This document shows positions 1 to 9,281 of a stretch of DNA of 64,000 nucleotides, piece after piece. The notes below the pieces were generated by a model. That model was given only the letters and a program-made list of their open reading frames with translations, made no database searches and had not been told where the DNA came from. The first letter of the stretch is position 1, and each line of letters starts with the position of its first letter. Source of the DNA: Streptomyces sp. NBC_01267 (GTDB lineage: Bacteria > Actinomycetota > Actinomycetes > Streptomycetales > Streptomycetaceae); assembly GCF_036241575.1 (NCBI RefSeq), contig NZ_CP108455.1:1688501-1752500 (forward strand), written 5' to 3'. A program made the position numbers and the translations under genes.

Positions 1-1
1 C

Positions 2-1651
2 ATGTCCGGGGAGAACTGGGACCCCGTCTGGCGCGCGGGCCGCGATCTGTACGAGGACGTGTGGATGGTCGGCCGCCAGGCGTGGTTCGCGAGCGAGATG
101 ACCCGGCGCTTCAAGGACCACACGGCCGTCACCGGCTGGCTGATCACCAATGAGATGCCGGGGTACGGGCGGATCTACCAGGTCGACCCGCCGTCGGTGG
201 ACGTGGTGACGGCGTGGGCGCAGTCAATGTGCAACGCGGTACGGGCGGCGGGCGGCACCCAGCCCGTCTCGCTCGGCGACGGCGCCTGGGGGCAGGAGGT
301 GACCGGGCGCGACAACGGTTTCTCGCTGCGCGAGACCGCCGAGTACGTCGATTTCGTCGGGCCCCACGTGTACCGCTCGGACACCGACAAGGTCCGCCAG
401 CACTACCGGGCGGCCTTCGAGTGCGAGCTGGCCGCGGTGACCGGACAGCCGGTGGTCCTGGAGGAGTTCGGGCTCTCCACGGACACCGTGTCGGCGCGCA
501 ACGCGGGCGTGTACTACCGGCAGACACTGCACAATTCGCTGCTCGGCGGTGCGACGGGCTGGATCGCCTGGAACAACACCGACTACGACGACCTGTGGGA
601 ACGGTCCCCGTACGACCACCACCCCTTCGAGATGCACTTCGGCATCACGGACAGCGCGGGACGCCCCAAGGAGCCGCTGCGCGAACTGGCCGCCTTCGGC
701 AAGGTGCTGGAGCAGGTCGACTTCCCGCGCTGCCGGCGGGCCGACACCGGAGCGGCGCTGGTCGTCCCCGCCTTCCTGGAACGCGGATACCCCTACAGCA
801 GGCCCGCCGACCGGCCGTTGATCTTCTCCTCGCTCCACCAGGGCTATGTGGCCGCCCGCGGCGCCGACCTCCCGGTGGGCTTCGTCCGGGAGGCGGACGG
901 GATCGCCGACGACGTCCAGCTGTACCTGCTCCCGTCGACCCGGCAGCTGACGACGCGGACCCGGCGGGATCTGGAGCGGCGGGCGCGGGCGGGGGCGACG
1001 GTGTACCTGTCGTTCTGCTCGGGCGAGCACCCGGCGACGCGCGGCCCGTGGTTCCACGACCTGGACGGCCTCTTCGGGGTAAAGCACCAGTTGTCGTACG
1101 GGGTCGCCGAACCGATCGAGGACAACGTCCTGGAGATGACCTTCACCGAGGACTTCGGCCCGCTGAAGTCGGGGGAGACGTTGCGTTTCCCGGTGTCGGG
1201 GAACGAGGACAGCCGCGCGTATCTCCCGGTGGTGCCGCAGGGCGCCCGGGTGGTGGCGACCGACGGGCACGGGCGCCCCGCACTGCTGGTCCACGAGATC
1301 GGGGAGGGCCGGACGGTACTGGCCACGTACCCGCTGGAGAACATGGCGGCCCGCACCGCCCGGGTCAACCCGGAGCAGACCCACCGCCTGTACGAAGCGC
1401 TGGCGGAGGTCGCCGGGGTGGCGCGGGCCGTGACGGTGGACACCCCGTACGTCAGCGCCGATGTCCTGGTCCACGAGGACGGGCGGCGCTTCGCCTGGCT
1501 GGTCAGCCAGTCGGAGGACGCGCTGAACGTACGGCCGGGCGGAGGCCGCCTGTTCGACCTCGGTACGGGCGCGGAGTCACCGGAGGTCGCGCTGGAGCCG
1601 TACGGGGTGCGGGTGCTCGAACTGCGCGACCAGGACCAGGAACTGCTCTAA
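2..1651 (+). CDS. Glycoside hydrolase (GH5-like, cellulase/mannanase type), 5' end cut by window
   Basis: C-terminal 549 residues of a (beta/alpha)8-barrel glycosidase that hydrolyses a beta-linked polysaccharide or oligosaccharide. The acid/base glutamate is visible in ITNEMPGYG (about residue 51 of the visible part) and the nucleophile in VLEEFG (about residue 155), the usual clan GH-A spacing. After the barrel (about 245 on) lies a flavodoxin-like segment ending in a beta-rich tail, similar in layout to the trimerisation domain of GH42 enzymes. The ATG at position 2 is unlikely to be the true start, because the first barrel strands are missing. The stop codon overlaps the convergent gene by four bases. 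The precise substrate cannot be read from the sequence. Confidence 0.8.
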   Translation: MSGENWDPVWRAGRDLYEDVWMVGRQAWFASEMTRRFKDHTAVTGWLITNEMPGYGRIYQVDPPSVDVVTAWAQSMCNAVRAAGGTQPVSLGDGAWGQEVTGRDNGFSLRETAEYVDFVGPHVYRSDTDKVRQHYRAAFECELAAVTGQPVVLEEFGLSTDTVSARNAGVYYRQTLHNSLLGGATGWIAWNNTDYDDLWERSPYDHHPFEMHFGITDSAGRPKEPLRELAAFGKVLEQVDFPRCRRADTGAALVVPAFLERGYPYSRPADRPLIFSSLHQGYVAARGADLPVGFVREADGIADDVQLYLLPSTRQLTTRTRRDLERRARAGATVYLSFCSGEHPATRGPWFHDLDGLFGVKHQLSYGVAEPIEDNVLEMTFTEDFGPLKSGETLRFPVSGNEDSRAYLPVVPQGARVVATDGHGRPALLVHEIGEGRTVLATYPLENMAARTARVNPEQTHRLYEALAEVAGVARAVTVDTPYVSADVLVHEDGRRFAWLVSQSEDALNVRPGGGRLFDLGTGAESPEVALEPYGVRVLELRDQDQELL

Positions 1652-2085
1652 CCGCGACCGCGGTCCCCGCCCATGCTCTGGCGACCGATGATCCCGGCCT
1701 GGATCACGGGAGCTTGGTAAGTGCCCCCGGACATACTGTTGTTGATGACCCCGACCCGCGTGCCGGACGTCGGCGGTGCCATCTCGTCGAGCAGCGTGCG
1801 CAGTTCGGCGGCGGCTTCCGGGTCCGCCTGGAGGGCGCGGCGCATCCGCAGTCGCCACTCGCCCTGCACATCGGCGGCGGTGTCGGTGTCACCGGCCTGC
1901 TGTGCGGTGGTCAGTTCGGCGCGGGCCGCGTCCAGTTCGGCTGCCACCGCCGTCGGTTCGGCGCTGCCCCGCCGGGCCAGGAACGCGGCCATCCGGTCAC
2001 GGGTACGCGTCCAGGCATCGGTCGCCATCTGCTGTACGAGTGCGGTCGCCCCCGCCGTCACCAGCGCCGTCAACTCCGCGTCCAC
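1648..2085 (-). CDS. Small actinobacterial protein with a C-terminal RHIM/BASS-like motif
   Basis: 145 residues with no enzyme motif. Residues 1-105 are an Ala-rich helical domain (MDAELTALVTAGATALVQQM...). After a short linker, residues 112-136 form a Gly/Asn/Gln-rich beta-type segment with the core VIQAG, resembling the V/I-Q-x-G core of RHIM and bacterial amyloid signalling motifs. The start is GTG at 2085, preceded by AAGGGGGA at good spacing. The gene converges on the glycosidase gene with a 4-bp overlap. The assembly role is inference from the motif only; no partner NLR or effector gene is adjacent. Confidence 0.75.
   Translation of the reverse strand: MDAELTALVTAGATALVQQMATDAWTRTRDRMAAFLARRGSAEPTAVAAELDAARAELTTAQQAGDTDTAADVQGEWRLRMRRALQADPEAAAELRTLLDEMAPPTSGTRVGVINNSMSGGTYQAPVIQAGIIGRQSMGGDRGRG
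1681..1752 (-). other. RHIM/BASS-like motif in the 145-aa protein
   Basis: Encodes residues 112-135, with SGGTYQAPVIQAG at the centre. The pattern (Gly-Gly-aromatic, V/I-Q-x-G) is the type placed at the end of an adaptor or effector helical domain in Streptomyces. Confidence 0.5.
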
Positions 2086-2146
2086 TGTTCCCCCTTGGCC
2101 GTCTCTGCTGTCCGGTGAGTTCCTTCTCCCCGGCTGCTTCCGAAGC

Positions 2147-3313
2147 CTAGCGCCGCAACGCCGCCACCGGGTCGCGGTGCGGGCTGTCGCGTGGCCACCA
2201 GTCGTCGCGGCCGGGATCCGATTCGTAGGCGTACCAGCGGCCGTCGTGACCGAAGCGCAGCTGGAGCGCGCCGCCGGGGATCGTCAGGCGGTTGCGCCAG
2301 GGCTGGAAGCGCGGCAGCCCGGCGGCGGCCAGGGCGGGGCGAGCCCGGTCGAAGGGGCCCGCCGGTGGGTCCCACGGTGTTTCGAGTACGGACAGCCCGT
2401 CGGCTCCGCCCTGCCGCCAGGCGGCGACCGCGCGTGCCAGGTCGGTGGGGCTGCGCCCGGTGGCTCCGGCGAGGTCGCGGTAGAGCGTGCGGGTGGTGGC
2501 GGTCAGCCCGGCGGTGGGACGGGCGGCGGCCAGCCGGACGGCGTCCTGCCAGGGGGTGAGACCGGCGACCGGGTCGGTGCCCGTGGTCAGCAGGGTGTGG
2601 GCGCGGGCGGCGGCGTCGGTGGCGAGGTGGTCCAGGGTCAGCGGGTCGGGGGCTCCGCGCGCGCCGGGGTAGGCGGGGGGCCGGCCCGGGTACGGGCCGG
2701 GCGGCAGGGGCGCGGGCAGCGGCGGGAGGAACCGCGGGGCGAGCGCCTCGCGCGCGGGCACTCCGGGCGTGGGCGGCGCCGCACGCCGGTCACGGGCCGC
2801 GTGGGCCGCGTTGCGCCTGGCCAGTTCGTCGAGGAGTTCCCGCTCACCCCTGCCGCGCATCAGCAGCAGCACGAAGGGGTCGGAATCGAGGAGCCGGGCC
2901 GTCTCGTAGCAGAGGGCGGCGGCGTGCTTGCAGGGCCGGCCGCCGTCCGGGCAGGAGCAGGACGGTGTGAGATCACCGGGCGCGGGGAGCAGGGCCACCC
3001 CCGCTTCGGCCGCCGCGTCGACCAGCGAGTGGGGCATGTCCTTGTCGAGGAGAGCGGCGATGTGGCCCGGCTGGGCGGCGGCAGCGTCGAGGAACTGCTC
3101 CCAGTCGGGGTCCGTGAGCGTACGCAGCCGCAGCTCGGCACGGTAGGGGCGCGGACGGCTCCCCTGGACGTACGCGAGGATGCGGCCCGGCGCCACGTTC
3201 ACCGCGGCTACATGGCCGCCGTCCGCGTACTTCCTGCCGCGTTCGAGACGTCCTTCGTCCAGTGACAGCGCCTCCACGGCTGCCACCCAGGCGTTCCCCC
3301 ACCAGCTGCTCAT
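2147..3313 (-). CDS. SWIM zinc-finger protein, partner of the SNF2 helicase
   Basis: 388 residues. The SWIM finger CSCPDGGRPCKH (CxC...CxH, about residues 112-123) binds zinc and usually contacts DNA or protein. The N-terminal part (MSSWWGNAWVAAVEALSLDE) is the conserved opening of actinobacterial SWIM proteins. The rest is Pro/Arg/Gly-rich with no recognised domain. The start ATG at 3313 lies inside the ATGA that ends the upstream SNF2 gene, so the two are translationally coupled and probably act as one remodelling or translocation complex. Its target nucleic acid is unknown. Confidence 0.85.
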   Translation of the reverse strand: MSSWWGNAWVAAVEALSLDEGRLERGRKYADGGHVAAVNVAPGRILAYVQGSRPRPYRAELRLRTLTDPDWEQFLDAAAAQPGHIAALLDKDMPHSLVDAAAEAGVALLPAPGDLTPSCSCPDGGRPCKHAAALCYETARLLDSDPFVLLLMRGRGERELLDELARRNAAHAARDRRAAPPTPGVPAREALAPRFLPPLPAPLPPGPYPGRPPAYPGARGAPDPLTLDHLATDAAARAHTLLTTGTDPVAGLTPWQDAVRLAAARPTAGLTATTRTLYRDLAGATGRSPTDLARAVAAWRQGGADGLSVLETPWDPPAGPFDRARPALAAAGLPRFQPWRNRLTIPGGALQLRFGHDGRWYAYESDPGRDDWWPRDSPHRDPVAALRR

Positions 3314-6219
3314 GACGGCCTCCGCAGCGACACCAGGTCGGCGAGTTCCGCGTCGCCCAGCTCGGTCAGGGCGCTCTCGCCGGAGCCGAGGACCGCGTCC
3401 GCCAACGCCCGCTTGGCGGTGAGCATGTCGGCGATGCGGTCCTCGACCGTACCCTCCGCGATCAGCCGGTGGACCTGCACGGGCTGGGTCTGGCCGATGC
3501 GGTAGGCGCGGTCGGTCGCCTGCTCCTCCACTGCCGGGTTCCACCAGCGGTCGTAGTGGATGACATGGCCCGCTCGGGTGAGGTTCAGGCCCGTCCCCGC
3601 GGCCTTGAGGGAGAGCAGGAAGACCGGGGATTCACCGGCCTGGAAGCGGTCCACCATCTCCTCGCGCCGGGCCACGGGGGTGCCTCCGTGCAGGAGTTGG
3701 GAGGGGACGCCGCGGGCGGTCAGATGGTCGGAGAGCAGCCGGGCCATCGCCACGTACTGGGTGAAGACCAGGACGGAGCCGCCCTCCGACAGGATCGTGT
3801 CGAGGAGTTCGTCGAGGAGCGCGAGCTTGCCCGAGCGGCCCGCGAGCCGCGAGGGCCCCTCTTTCAGGTACTGCGCCGGGTGATTGCAGATCTGTTTGAG
3901 CGCGGTGAGCAGCTTCATGATCTGGGCGCGGCGGCCGGCGCCCTCGTCGGCCTCGATGACCGCCATCGATTCACGGACCACGGCCTGGTAGAGGGATGCC
4001 TGTTCACGGGTGAGCGAAACGGGGTGGTCGGTCTCCGTCTTGGGCGGCAGTTCGGGGGCGATGCCCGGGTCGGACTTCTTGCGGCGCAGCAGGAACGGGC
4101 GGACCAGCCGGGCCAGCCGCTCGACCGCCCCGTCCTCCTCGCCGTTCTCGACGATCCTCGCGTGGCGGGCGCGGAAGGTCTTCAGCGGGCCGAGCAGTCC
4201 GGGAGTCGTCCAGTCGAGCAGGGCCCACAGCTCGGAGAGGTTGTTCTCCACCGGCGTTCCGGTGAGGGCGACGCGGGCCGGGGCGGGGATCGTGCGCAGG
4301 GCCTTCGCCGTGGCCGCGTGGGGGTTCTTGATGTGCTGCGCCTCGTCCGCGACGACCATGCCCCAGGGGTGCGCGGCCAGTTCGGCGGCGCTGGTGCGCA
4401 TCGTGCCGTAGGTGGTGAGCACGAAGCCGCCCCCGGTGTCGTCGAGGGAGCGGTCCGTGCCGTGGAAACGGCGGACGGGCACCCCGGGCGCGAACCGGGC
4501 GATCTCCCGCTGCCAGTTGCCGAGCAGCGAGGCGGGGCAGACCACCAGTGTCGGTTCGCGGCGTGCCCGGTGCAGGTGGAGGGCGATGAGCGTGATGGTC
4601 TTCCCCAGGCCCATGTCGTCCGCGAGGCAGCCGCCGAGGCCGAGCGAGGTCATCAGATCGAGCCAGCCGAGGCCGCGCAGCTGGTAGTCGCGCAGCGTGG
4701 CGTCCAGGCCGGTGGGCTGCGGCAGCGGGGCGGCGTCCGTGGTGAGCCGGGAGTGGAGGGCCGCGAGCGCGCCGACCGGCACCGCTTCGACCGTCTCGCC
4801 GTCCACCTCGGCGCTGCCGGTGAGCGCCGCCGACAGCGCGTCCACGGGTGCGAGAAGCCCCAACTGCCGCTTGCGCGCCTTGCGTACGAGGGCCGGATCA
4901 ACCACCACCCACTGGTCCCGCAACCGGACCACCGGGCGGTGCGCCTCGGCCAGGACGTCCATCTCCGCATCGGTCAGCCGGTCGTCACCGAGCGCCAACT
5001 GCCAGCTGAAGGAGAAGAGGTGCTCGGTGTCGAAGAACGAGGTGCCGTCCGTGGCCGAGCCGGGGGCGGACCGTACGACTGCGGTGGCGGTGAGCGAACG
5101 GGCCAGCTCCCTGGGCCAGTGCACGGCCACCCCCGCCGCGGCGAGCCTGGCCGCCGCCGGGCCGAGCAGCTCGTACAGCTCCTCCTCGGACAGCGGCAGT
5201 ACGTCGGGCACCGGGCGCTCCAGGAGCCGGGCCAGCGGGGGCCAGACCCGGGCCGCGCGCCGCAGCGCCAGTACCGCGTCGATCCGCACCCGCGGCCCGA
5301 AGTGCTTGTCGCCGTCCCCCGCCCAGAGCCGCCCGGCGTCGATCACGAGGGTCGGGTCGGCGAGGCTGTGCACCTGGACGACGGCCGCACCCGCCCGGCG
5401 CTCCACTTCCGCGGTGTCCCCGCCCCGGTCGGTCCCGTCGGTCCGGTCGGCCTGGTCGAAGAGTTCGAACCCGGAGAGGTCGAGGCGCAGCGAGACCTGC
5501 ACCCCGGCGTCCGACCCGGCTGCCACCTCCGCCGCCCACTCCCGCAGTCCGGGCAGCTGCTGGGCCTCACGGGCCGCGTAGGCGGCCCCGGCCGCGTGCG
5601 GTGCCGCCGGGGTGCGGGGCAGGGTGTCGGCGACGGCGTCGTAGAACGCCCGGATCAGTCCCGGTGGCTCGGGCAGTTCCATGGGGGTGCGCCCGGGAAG
5701 CGGCGTGGCGTGTGCCTCCGGTGGCATGGCTGCGGCGATGGCCCGCAGGTGTGCGATGTCCTCCGCGTCCAGCGGTCCGGCTCGCCAGGCGTCGTGGTCG
5801 TCGGCGGTCAGGCCGGGGAGCAGCCGACCGCGCGCGACCAGCTGCAGGGCGTGCAGCGCCGCCGCGCCCCAGCAGCGGACGGCCGGATGGGCCACCGGGG
5901 AGTGCCGGGCCGCCACCAGCAGCGGCAGCGCCTCGGCGACGGACAGCAGCACCGCAGGGACGGTCCGGCGCCGGACCGCTGCGCCCTGGCGTCGCACGAC
6001 CGCGAGCTCGTCGGGCCCGGACACCTCACCGTCGGGGTCCCAGAAGGCGAAGCGGCCGTCCCGTGGCAGCACGGCGGGGAGGAACACCGCGGCCCCTCTG
6101 ATGAGCCCGGCCGGCCCCGGCCCGGCGGCAGGCACGGTCCCGGCGGCAGGCACGGTCCCGGCGGCAGGCGCCGGCCCACCGGTCCTCCGCGCTCTCCCCG
6201 TCTCCGGCACCCCGCTCAC
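3310..6219 (-). CDS. SNF2/RapA-family DEAD/DEAH helicase (Swi2/Snf2 ATPase)
   Basis: 969 residues. An uncharacterised N-terminal half precedes a complete SNF2 motor: Walker A DDMGLGKT (about residue 530), the DEAQ box in VADEAQHIKNP (about 620), motif III LTGTPVENN, and C-terminal RecA-lobe motifs GTGLNLT and RAYRIGQTQ (about 905). Such enzymes use ATP to translocate on duplex DNA and remodel DNA-bound complexes. The GTG start at 6219 follows a GGGGGGAAGG ribosome site. The first 45 residues are an Ala/Pro/Gly-rich tail encoded by an 18-bp repeat. It is co-transcribed and coupled with the SWIM gene downstream. Actinobacterial homologues are conserved, but their role is not established. Confidence 0.92.
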   Translation of the reverse strand: MSGVPETGRARRTGGPAPAAGTVPAAGTVPAAGPGPAGLIRGAAVFLPAVLPRDGRFAFWDPDGEVSGPDELAVVRRQGAAVRRRTVPAVLLSVAEALPLLVAARHSPVAHPAVRCWGAAALHALQLVARGRLLPGLTADDHDAWRAGPLDAEDIAHLRAIAAAMPPEAHATPLPGRTPMELPEPPGLIRAFYDAVADTLPRTPAAPHAAGAAYAAREAQQLPGLREWAAEVAAGSDAGVQVSLRLDLSGFELFDQADRTDGTDRGGDTAEVERRAGAAVVQVHSLADPTLVIDAGRLWAGDGDKHFGPRVRIDAVLALRRAARVWPPLARLLERPVPDVLPLSEEELYELLGPAAARLAAAGVAVHWPRELARSLTATAVVRSAPGSATDGTSFFDTEHLFSFSWQLALGDDRLTDAEMDVLAEAHRPVVRLRDQWVVVDPALVRKARKRQLGLLAPVDALSAALTGSAEVDGETVEAVPVGALAALHSRLTTDAAPLPQPTGLDATLRDYQLRGLGWLDLMTSLGLGGCLADDMGLGKTITLIALHLHRARREPTLVVCPASLLGNWQREIARFAPGVPVRRFHGTDRSLDDTGGGFVLTTYGTMRTSAAELAAHPWGMVVADEAQHIKNPHAATAKALRTIPAPARVALTGTPVENNLSELWALLDWTTPGLLGPLKTFRARHARIVENGEEDGAVERLARLVRPFLLRRKKSDPGIAPELPPKTETDHPVSLTREQASLYQAVVRESMAVIEADEGAGRRAQIMKLLTALKQICNHPAQYLKEGPSRLAGRSGKLALLDELLDTILSEGGSVLVFTQYVAMARLLSDHLTARGVPSQLLHGGTPVARREEMVDRFQAGESPVFLLSLKAAGTGLNLTRAGHVIHYDRWWNPAVEEQATDRAYRIGQTQPVQVHRLIAEGTVEDRIADMLTAKRALADAVLGSGESALTELGDAELADLVSLRRPS
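6121..6174 (-). repeat. 18-bp tandem repeat in the SNF2 N-terminus
   Basis: Nearly three copies of ccggcggcaggcacggtc, in frame, encoding PAAGTV units near residues 20-37. It is probably a slippage-expanded flexible linker. Confidence 0.8.
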
Positions 6220-6312
6220 CTGCCTTCCCCCCTCGCATCCGATGTCTCTGCGAGTCTAGGTGCGGGGTCTGACAACGGACCCGGGAACCGGAACCTGCCC
6301 TTCCGACAGGCC

Positions 6313-7770
6313 TCAGCGCACCCCCTCCCACAAGGCGCGCTCCCGCGCCCGCGGGTCCTGGCGGGGAGCGGACTCCTCGTCGAAGATCATCGTTGTGCGC
6401 GCGGCCCGGTCGTAGGGCGCCCATCCGGGGTCTCCGGTCGTCGCGAAGGCCACCCACGCACCGTGCACGGTGTCCGCCAGGCTCTGGGGCGGGCAGTTCC
6501 CGAGCATCGCGGCGTACGACGGATCGCGGAGGTTGTCGAAGACGAAGCCCAGCTCGGCCGCATGGCAGGCGCCGAGCCTGCCGCCGAACTGCGGGGAACG
6601 CCAGGCGAATTCGTACAGCCGGGAGCCGGGAACCGCCTCGGCGAGGCGGACGGCCGGAATCCGGTAGAACCAGTCGGTCGCCACTACGTCGAGGAGCTCA
6701 CCCGGCGACGCCTGCGGGCGGGTCGCACGGTAGACGGCGAGTGCCCTGTCCGGGTCGAGTCCGTACGCCGTCAGCGCGAGCCGCAGCCGTTCCTCGGTGA
6801 TCGCGTCCAACCGTCCGGTCGGGACCATGAAGAGCCGGTTCTCCTCACGGTTGCTGCCGACGAGCAACTGGACACCGCACTCCGGACCCGGCAGGGCGAG
6901 CCCGGGGAGCACCGGCTCGAAGGGCATCACGTTGAGCGCCGCATCGCCCCACAGCTCCGGATCCGGGCGTCGCCCGATCTCGGCGCGCAGCCTGGCCTGG
7001 GCGGGCAGCAGCTCCGCGAGCGGCACAGCGGCGAACTTATCGGCGGTCGGCTCGATCCCCAGGTACTCCGCGAGCCGCGCGGCGATCAGAGCGGCCGTCG
7101 CGGGCCGCAGGAAGTGGTGGGCGGCCCCGCTCTGCAGAATCGCCCGGCCGAACAGCCCGGCCGCCCGTTCCGTCCCGAGCAGCACCCCGATGCCCATGGC
7201 CCCGGACGACTCCCCGAAGACGGTGACCCGGTCGGGAGCGCCGCCGAAGGACTCGATGTTCTCGCGCACCCACTCCAGGGCGGCGATCTGGTCGAGCAGC
7301 CCCCGGTTGTCCGGCGCTCCGTCCAGGCTCAGGAAACCGTCCGTGCCGAGCCGGTAGTTGACCGTCACACAGACCACACCGTCGCGGGCGAACGCACTGC
7401 CGTCGTAGCCGGACGCCGAACTCGAACCGTTCGCGAACCCTCCGCCGTGCAGCCACACCAGCACCGGAAGCCCCCCGTTGGGCCCCGGCTGCGGCGTCCA
7501 GACGTTGAGGTTCAGACAGTCCTCACCGTCACCGCCACGGCCCTCCGGGATGAGCGTGTCGAACGGGGGCGCGTACGGAGCCTTGGGCGCGGTCGGGCCG
7601 TACGCCTTCGCCTCGCGCACGCCCTCCCACGACGGGGGCGCCGCCGGTGCACGGAACCGGCGCGGGCCGAAGGGCGGCGCCGCGTAGGGGATGCCGAGGA
7701 AGGACGCCACCCCTTCGTCGCCCATCCGCCCCCGGACCGCACCCTGGCGGGTCATGCACACAGGTTCCAT
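6313..7770 (-). CDS. Type B carboxylesterase
   Basis: 485 residues, normal for the alpha/beta-hydrolase carboxylesterase/para-nitrobenzyl esterase family. It hydrolyses carboxylic esters with a Ser-Glu/Asp-His triad. Visible signatures are the N-terminal FLGIPYAAPPFGPRRF block, EDCLNLNVW, the oxyanion loop LHGGGFANG and the nucleophile elbow GESSGAMG (serine about residue 188). No signal peptide is seen, so it is probably cytoplasmic. I chose ATG 7770 (MEPVCMTRQGAVRGR); ATG 7755 or the longer upstream frame are alternatives, and none has a strong ribosome site. Its natural substrate is not deducible. Confidence 0.88.
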   Translation of the reverse strand: MEPVCMTRQGAVRGRMGDEGVASFLGIPYAAPPFGPRRFRAPAAPPSWEGVREAKAYGPTAPKAPYAPPFDTLIPEGRGGDGEDCLNLNVWTPQPGPNGGLPVLVWLHGGGFANGSSSASGYDGSAFARDGVVCVTVNYRLGTDGFLSLDGAPDNRGLLDQIAALEWVRENIESFGGAPDRVTVFGESSGAMGIGVLLGTERAAGLFGRAILQSGAAHHFLRPATAALIAARLAEYLGIEPTADKFAAVPLAELLPAQARLRAEIGRRPDPELWGDAALNVMPFEPVLPGLALPGPECGVQLLVGSNREENRLFMVPTGRLDAITEERLRLALTAYGLDPDRALAVYRATRPQASPGELLDVVATDWFYRIPAVRLAEAVPGSRLYEFAWRSPQFGGRLGACHAAELGFVFDNLRDPSYAAMLGNCPPQSLADTVHGAWVAFATTGDPGWAPYDRAARTTMIFDEESAPRQDPRARERALWEGVR

Positions 7771-8071
7771 CTGGTTCGGGCTCACTCTGTTCAATTCCGG
7801 TCCCATCGGCTCGAAGAACAGCAATGTGGCGGACGTTCCCTTCCCTGGTACCGTGCCGCGCCCCTCCCCGTAAAGATCCCGGAGTCCCCGGCCTGGAGAG
7901 CCGAGACGGACCCAGCCGGCACAGGACCGACCGGGGAGAGGTTCGGATCGGCGGGCCGCACCAAGGCGGCCGTAGTGACGTCCCCCGCGCGGCCCAGCAC
8001 CGGATGCCGTCCCGCCCGGGGCACGGCAGGGTGGGGCCCACCAGTGACTCTCTGTACAGACGGGACCGCCC
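7771..8071. other. Divergent intergenic region, esterase/lipoprotein
   Basis: About 300 bp holding the start regions of two divergent genes. No TTGAC/TANNNT pair of convincing spacing and no hairpin or repeat was recognised. Confidence 0.5.
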
Positions 8072-8407
8072 ATGTCCGATCACCGGCGTCTCGGCATCAT
8101 CGCCGGGGCAGTGCTCCTGCCGTTCGCCGTCACCGGCTGTTCCGGTCTCAACCGCAGCGCCGTCGGCACGATCTCGTACACCACTCCGGCCTCACAGGTC
8201 GTCACCGTGTCGAACCCGTCCGTACGGGGCTGTCACCCGCTGCTGCGCGGCGGCGCCGCTTCCGTCGTCAACAACACACTGATCGACATGGTGCTGTATC
8301 CGGGCACCAACTGCGCCGGCAGGCCATCGGTGTACAACGCCACCACGCTCACGAACACGGTGACGCCCCCGCTCGTCGCCTGGCGCAGTTACAGCCTGGT
8401 CCACTGA
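8072..8407 (+). CDS. Small secreted lipoprotein of unknown function
   Basis: 111 residues. An N-terminal basic and hydrophobic segment (MSDHRRLGIIAGAVLLPF) ends in a lipobox AVTGC, so the mature protein should be lipid-anchored at Cys23. The exported part has two further cysteines (GCHPLL and TNCAG), probably one disulfide, and a Thr/Asn/Val-rich beta composition. No family with a known role is recognised. It is a single-gene unit, divergent from the esterase. Confidence 0.8.
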   Translation: MSDHRRLGIIAGAVLLPFAVTGCSGLNRSAVGTISYTTPASQVVTVSNPSVRGCHPLLRGGAASVVNNTLIDMVLYPGTNCAGRPSVYNATTLTNTVTPPLVAWRSYSLVH

Positions 8408-8513
8408 CCACCTCACGGACGACGCCACTGGCACCACCGCCGGAAACACCGCAGCCGGCACCACGGACGACGCGGCACGGCGCGCCCGCCCGCAGTCGGA
8501 GCCGGAGCTGGGC

Positions 8514-9206
8514 TCAGTGCCGGGGCAGCGCCCTCACCCATGTTCCGTCGTCCGTGAGACAGCGGTCCACGACGAGCCCCGCCCCGTCGAGGTGGTGCGC
8601 GAACTCCTCCCTGGTCAGCGGGCGCGACAGGAAGGTCTGCGTCCACGTCGCGTCGGGGTAGACGTACTCGCAGACCATCGAGTCCACGCCGTCCCCGACC
8701 GGGGTCGCGGACAGGATCCGCACGATCCCGCCCGTGTCGTTCTGCCGCTCGCGCGGGACGTCCGTGTGCCAGTCCGGGCCTTCACGCTGGATCAGCACAC
8801 AGCCCTCGTCCTTGACATGCCGACGGCAGGTACGCAGCATGCCCTGACGGACCTCCGGGTCTCCCGAGTGCACCAGGTACGACGCCAGCATCACCACGTC
8901 GAAGGTCTCTCCCGCGTCGAGCGTCTCGATCGGGCTGCATATCGTGCGCACACCCTCGATCTGCTCCAGCATTCCTGGCGACTCGTCGACCGCGGTGACG
9001 GCGAAGCCCCGCTCGGTCAGCGGGCGGGTCACCCGGCCCGCCCCGCAGCCCAGTTCGAGGATGCTCGCTCCGGCCGGGACAGCCGAAGCGATCACATCCG
9101 GTTCGCTGCCGACCGGCAGGCGTCTGTACAACTCCACGGAGCAGCCGTCGGGCGTCCGCGCGCCCGGCCCCGTGCCGTCATATCCCTCACGCATCCGAAG
9201 GCTCAT
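8514..9206 (-). CDS. Class I SAM-dependent methyltransferase
   Basis: 230 residues with motif I ILELGCGAGRVT (about residues 48-59) followed by VTAVDESPGML (acidic residue binding the SAM ribose), giving the Rossmann-like class I fold. The C-terminal half, with a conserved ...REEFAHHLDGAGL ending, is of the Methyltransf_25/11 type. The acceptor cannot be named. The ATG at 9206 lacks a clear Shine-Dalgarno. It lies downstream of the TPR gene on the same strand, 75 bp away. Confidence 0.85.
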   Translation of the reverse strand: MSLRMREGYDGTGPGARTPDGCSVELYRRLPVGSEPDVIASAVPAGASILELGCGAGRVTRPLTERGFAVTAVDESPGMLEQIEGVRTICSPIETLDAGETFDVVMLASYLVHSGDPEVRQGMLRTCRRHVKDEGCVLIQREGPDWHTDVPRERQNDTGGIVRILSATPVGDGVDSMVCEYVYPDATWTQTFLSRPLTREEFAHHLDGAGLVVDRCLTDDGTWVRALPRH

Positions 9207-9281
9207 GCCCGCCGAACGAACACGCCGGACCGGTCGTTCCCTCCCGGTCGCCGGTCTCCGGTCGCCGGATCAGCGGTCCGG

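Noticed and set aside
6121..6174. CRISPR-like repeats
   Set aside because: Contiguous 18-bp in-frame repeats without spacers; a coding linker expansion. The 21-bp and 10-bp arrays likewise have no spacers.
3469..8661. Very long open frame on the + strand opposite the SNF2 and esterase genes
   Set aside because: It is a GC-rich shadow: its residues are mostly Arg/Gly/Ala/Glu without any domain, and the minus strand encodes clear SNF2 and esterase motifs.
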